Part shown: positions 58,122 through 61,246 of the stretch, piece after piece
How the letters are laid out: every line of letters begins with the position of its first letter
Numbering within the stretch: position 1 is the first letter of the stretch
Source: RGIG3159 sp034927685
Lineage (GTDB): Bacteria; Bacillota; Clostridia; Oscillospirales; Oscillospiraceae
Assembly (NCBI GenBank): GCA_034927685.1
Contig: JAYFPO010000015.1
Location: 1-61,246 of the forward strand
DNA: 61,246 nucleotides
Direction of reading: 5' to 3'
Notes under the pieces: model-generated
The model's database searches: none
Told to the model about the DNA's origin: nothing
Seen by the model: the letters and a program-made list of their open reading frames with translations, nothing else
Translations under genes and position numbers: made by a program

Positions 58122-60536
58122 ATGACAAACATCCCTTCATCCGAACGTATGCCGGTCCTGGCCCTGCGCGGCCTGACCGTTTTTCCGGGTATGACTATGC
58201 ACTTCGACGTGGGAAGAGACAAGTCCGTCCACGCCGTGGAGCGGGCCATGTCCGGCAATCAGAGAATTTTTCTGGTCACGCAGCGGGATATCCGAAAGGA
58301 CAATCCGCAGGAGGCGGACTTCTACCCGCTCGGCACCATCTGCCAGGTAAAACAGCTCCTGAAATTACCCTCCGAATCCATCCGCGTGCTGGTCGAGGGC
58401 GAGAGCCGGGGCCGGATCATGGCCCTGCATCAGGAGGAGCCCACCTTCTATGGCCGCGTGGAGACCGTGGAGAACGTTGAGTATGACGCGCAGCGGCCGC
58501 GGGTGGCCGCCCTGCTGCGGCAGGCGCAGCAGCTGTTCTCCGAATTTCTGGAGCTCTCCGAGAAGCCCCACCCGGAACAGATGCTTGCGCTGGCCGCCTC
58601 CGAGGATCCAGGCTACGCGGCGGACTTTATGGCCCAGAACGCCACCTTTTCCTACCAGGAAAAGCAGAAGGTGCTGGAGCAGCTTCACCCTGTGCGGCGG
58701 CTGGAGCTCTGCAACCGGCTGATGTCTCGGGAGCTGGACGTGCTGCGGCTGGAAAGCGAGCTGTCCGATAAGGTGCAGGAGGGCATGACCCGCAATCAGC
58801 GGGATTATTTCCTCCGTGAGCAGATGAAGGTCATCCGGGATGAACTGGGCGACGAGGACGAGGATTCCGAGGCCGCCGAGTATCTGATGAAGATCAAAAA
58901 GCTGGCAATGCCGGAGGAGACGGCGGAAAAGCTGCGCAAGGAGGTCGCCCGGCTCATGAAACAGCCGGGCGGGTCCTCCGAGGCCGCCGTCATCCGCAAC
59001 TATCTGGATGCGGTGACGGAGCTGCCCTGGAACACGCGCACCCGGGAGCGGGTCGATTTGGCTGCCGCCCGGAAAATTTTGGACGAGGACCATTATGGGC
59101 TGGAAAAGGTCAAGGAGCGGGTGCTGGAGTTCCTGGCGGTTCGGAAGCTGGCGCCGGACCTCCGGGGGCAGGTGCTCTGTCTGGTGGGGCCTCCCGGCGT
59201 CGGCAAGACCTCCATCGCCATGAGCATCGCCCGCAGCCTGAACCGGAAGCTGGCCCGGATTTCTCTGGGCGGCGTCCATGACGAGGCGGAAATCCGCGGC
59301 CATCGGAAAACCTATATCGGCGCCATGCCCGGCCGGATTATCGCCGCGGTCCAGCAGGCGGGCAGCAAAAATGCCCTGATTCTGCTGGACGAGGTCGACA
59401 AGATGGGCGCGGATTACCGCGGCGATCCATCCTCGGCGTTGCTGGAAGTGCTGGATATCGAGCAGAACAACACCTTCCGCGACCACTATCTGGAGGTGCC
59501 CTTCGATCTGTCCGAGTGCGTATTCATCACCACCGCCAACACGACGGAGACCATTCCAAGCCCGCTGCTGGACCGAATGGACGTCATCGAGCTTGGCTCC
59601 TATACGGATGAGGAGAAGCTGCGGATCGCTGCCGATCATCTGCTGCCAAAGCAGATGAAAAAGCACGGCATTCCAAAGCGGCAGCTCCGGGTCTCCGACG
59701 ATGCGATCCGGGAGACCATCGCCTGCTATACGAGAGAGAGCGGCGTTCGCAATCTGGAACGGGAGCTGGCAACCGTCTGCCGCAGGACCGCCATGCGTCT
59801 GGTCGGCGCGGACGCGCCGAAGCGCGTCATGGTGACCGGGAAAAATTTGGAAGAATTCTTAGGCGTGCGGAAGTATCTGCCCGACGAGAAGCCACAGAAC
59901 GACCAGATCGGTTTGGTCACCGGCCTGGCTTGGACCTCTGTCGGCGGTGAGACGCTGGAGGTGGAGGTCAACGTGGTGGAGGGCGTCGGCAAGCTGGAGC
60001 TGACGGGCAACCTGGGCGACGTCATGAAAGAGTCGGTCCACGCGGCCATGAGCTGCATCCGTGCCCGGGCCGAGCTGCTGAAAATCCCTGCCGATTTCTA
60101 TAAGACGAAGGATATCCATGTTCATTTCCCCGAGGGCGCGGTTCCCAAGGACGGCCCTTCCGCCGGTATCGCGGTTTGTACGGCGCTGGTCTCTGCTCTG
60201 ACGGGCATGCCGGTGCGCCACGACGTGGCCATGACCGGTGAGATTTCCATCCGCGGTCGGGTGCTGCCCATCGGAGGGCTCAAGGAAAAAACCATGGCGG
60301 CCCTGCGGCACGGCATCCGCACGGTCATCCTTCCGGCGGAGAACCAGAAGGATCTGGAGGAGATCGATCAGACGGTGCGCCGGGCGCTGAACTTCATTCC
60401 GGTCAGCCGCATTGAGCAGGTGCTGGAGACAGCACTGGATTACAGCGCCTTTTCGCAGGCGGAGGAGCCGGGCGCAGAACAGCCGCTGCCGGTGCCGCCC
60501 GTGAAGTCAGAGAGAAAGCCGGGGCTGCGGCAGTAG
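58122..60536 (+). CDS. lon: ATP-dependent protease Lon (LonA)
   Basis: 804 residues from the ATG at 58122, with AAAGGGGAGA upstream. The N-terminal substrate domain (about 1-200) starts PVLALRGLTVFPGM. The AAA+ domain has LVGPPGVGKTSIA, and ILLDEVDKMGADYRGDP as Walker B; the conserved YIGAMPGRI loop precedes it. The protease domain has EGAVPKDGPSAGIAVCTAL with the catalytic Ser and GGLKEKTMAAL with the Lys. It degrades damaged and regulatory proteins. The engB gene follows after 8 bases, the common pairing. Confidence 0.97.
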   Translation: MTNIPSSERMPVLALRGLTVFPGMTMHFDVGRDKSVHAVERAMSGNQRIFLVTQRDIRKDNPQEADFYPLGTICQVKQLLKLPSESIRVLVEGESRGRIMALHQEEPTFYGRVETVENVEYDAQRPRVAALLRQAQQLFSEFLELSEKPHPEQMLALAASEDPGYAADFMAQNATFSYQEKQKVLEQLHPVRRLELCNRLMSRELDVLRLESELSDKVQEGMTRNQRDYFLREQMKVIRDELGDEDEDSEAAEYLMKIKKLAMPEETAEKLRKEVARLMKQPGGSSEAAVIRNYLDAVTELPWNTRTRERVDLAAARKILDEDHYGLEKVKERVLEFLAVRKLAPDLRGQVLCLVGPPGVGKTSIAMSIARSLNRKLARISLGGVHDEAEIRGHRKTYIGAMPGRIIAAVQQAGSKNALILLDEVDKMGADYRGDPSSALLEVLDIEQNNTFRDHYLEVPFDLSECVFITTANTTETIPSPLLDRMDVIELGSYTDEEKLRIAADHLLPKQMKKHGIPKRQLRVSDDAIRETIACYTRESGVRNLERELATVCRRTAMRLVGADAPKRVMVTGKNLEEFLGVRKYLPDEKPQNDQIGLVTGLAWTSVGGETLEVEVNVVEGVGKLELTGNLGDVMKESVHAAMSCIRARAELLKIPADFYKTKDIHVHFPEGAVPKDGPSAGIAVCTALVSALTGMPVRHDVAMTGEISIRGRVLPIGGLKEKTMAALRHGIRTVILPAENQKDLEEIDQTVRRALNFIPVSRIEQVLETALDYSAFSQAEEPGAEQPLPVPPVKSERKPGLRQ

Positions 60537-60544
60537 GAGGGTCC

Positions 60545-61132
60545 ATGAACATTCAAAAGGCTGAATTTATTCTCTCCGCCGCGGACCCGAAGGACTTCAG
60601 ACGGGACGGACGGCCCCAGTTTGCCTTTGCCGGCAGGTCCAACGTCGGCAAGTCCTCCGTCATCAACCGGCTTTTGCAGCGGAAGAACTTCGCCCGCGTC
60701 GGCGAGTCGCCCGGCAAGACCATCCACATCAACTATTTTCTGATCGATGAGCAAATCTACCTGGTGGACCTGCCGGGCTATGGCTACGCCAAGGTCTCCA
60801 AGACGGAGAAGGAGCGGTGGGGCAGGCTGATGGAGCGCTACTTTGCCGAACCGGCGCTGATTACGCTGGGCGTCATGATCGTGGACGCCCGCCACAAGCC
60901 GACGGACAACGACGTGATTATGGCGGACTACTTCAAGCAGTCCGGCCGGCCCTTTGTGATCGTGGCCAACAAGCTGGATAAGTGCAAAAAAAGCGAGATC
61001 GAGGGCAATCTCAGGCAGATCCGAGAGACGCTGGCCCTGCCGGAGGAATGCGCCATGATCCCGTTTTCCGCGGAAAAGGGAACGGGGCGCGCCGAGCTTG
61101 TGCAGGTGCTCCTGCGGTACAGCGGCGCGTGA
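60545..61132 (+). CDS. engB: Ribosome biogenesis GTP-binding protein YsxC/EngB
   Basis: 195 residues; AGGAGGG precedes the ATG. FAGRSNVGKSSVINRLL is G1, SPGKTIHINYF is G2 (usual PGxTxxxNxF), VDLPGYGYAKVS is G3, and VANKLDKCKKSE is G4. It is needed for 50S subunit assembly. It is the last gene in the window; the terminator-like palindrome starts 15 nt after its stop. Confidence 0.96.
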   Translation: MNIQKAEFILSAADPKDFRRDGRPQFAFAGRSNVGKSSVINRLLQRKNFARVGESPGKTIHINYFLIDEQIYLVDLPGYGYAKVSKTEKERWGRLMERYFAEPALITLGVMIVDARHKPTDNDVIMADYFKQSGRPFVIVANKLDKCKKSEIEGNLRQIRETLALPEECAMIPFSAEKGTGRAELVQVLLRYSGA

Positions 61133-61146
61133 GGCGCTGTGATACC

Positions 61147-61246
61147 GAAGCACAAGGGGAATTCTATTCGGACAAAGGAAGCTCGCCGCCTGCCATATGG
61201 CAGGCGGCGAGCTTCCTTTGTCCGAATAGAATTCCCCTTGTGCTTC
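61147..61246. repeat. Perfect 100-bp palindrome at the window end
   Basis: Bases 61147-61196 and 61197-61246 are exact reverse complements, 50 bp each, meeting at CCAT|ATGG with no loop. The central part (AAGGAAGCTCGCCGCC and its complement GGCGGCGAGCTTCCTT) looks like the core of a natural terminator of engB. The outer arms extend without a single mismatch up to the last base of the window. Confidence 0.95.

Noticed and set aside
1..61246. tRNA, rRNA and CRISPR arrays
   Set aside because: I looked for T-loop/anticodon patterns and regular repeat-spacer arrays on both strands and saw none. A tRNAscan run could still find a tRNA that I missed.

Overview
The window looks like a piece of a fairly high-G+C clostridial (Bacillota) chromosome. 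The closest fit by gene style is an Oscillospiraceae-like anaerobe; this is inference from gene content, not a database match. Supporting signs are PolC-type DNA polymerase III, near-consensus sigma-A promoters with 17-nt spacers, strong GGAGG ribosome binding sites, the MEP isoprenoid pathway, a glutaminyl-tRNA synthetase, a TPP-riboswitch thiamine operon with ThiM, and the Bacillota gene orders pyrH-frr-uppS-cdsA-dxr-rseP-ispG-polC and tig-clpP-clpX-lon-engB. No tRNA, rRNA or CRISPR array was recognised.

Layout. (1) 1-6203: a visibly A+T-richer island that reads as a compact RiPP (modified peptide) cluster. A promoter and a well-formed cyclic-di-GMP-I riboswitch precede an S26/SipW-like protease, an HPr-kinase-like/PqqD fusion, a radical-SAM/SPASM enzyme, a 53-residue Cys/Thr-rich precursor peptide and an ABC exporter. 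Divergently, a complete mini-transcription unit encodes a 25-residue peptide. (2) 6204-6722: debris, including a broken feoB remnant. (3) 6723-10343: cysteine/sulfur operon with a dyad over its promoter, a Cys-rich leader peptide, cysK, cysE, mnmA and an Rrf2/IscR-like regulator, closed by a 22-bp-stem terminator. (4) 10355-14634: M20 amidohydrolase and AEC transporter, divergent from an ornithine-cyclodeaminase-family enzyme and a GntR/FCD regulator. (5) 14813-25580: a ten-gene carbohydrate operon (FGGY kinase, ABC binding protein and two permeases, amidohydrolase, sugar isomerase, DUF4432 epimerase, DeoR regulator, TIM-like protein, YjbQ). (6) 25797-31802: LarA-like racemase, YesL-like membrane protein, a 58-residue small protein, CapA-like protein, GH25 muramidase, NagD-like phosphatase. 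(7) 31805-45381: glnS, then the translation/isoprenoid/replication block through polC, then a VanW protein. (8) 45396-50889: a lipoprotein, then thiD-thiC-thiM-thiE-HAD under a TPP riboswitch. (9) 50993-61132: lepB, rbgA, rnhB, yraN, a threonine-synthase-like fragment, a metallophosphoesterase, then tig, clpP, clpX, lon and engB. The last 100 bases are a perfect palindrome that stops exactly at the window edge.

How it works together. The peptide cluster has a complete set of parts: leader-binding domain (PqqD), radical-SAM modifier, precursor, protease and exporter, with apparent control by the second messenger c-di-GMP. The cysteine operon couples sulfur assimilation to tRNA thiolation and seems to sense cysteine both by a DNA-binding regulator and by translation of Cys codons. 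The sugar operon imports and isomerises/phosphorylates an unidentified carbohydrate. The rest is largely housekeeping.
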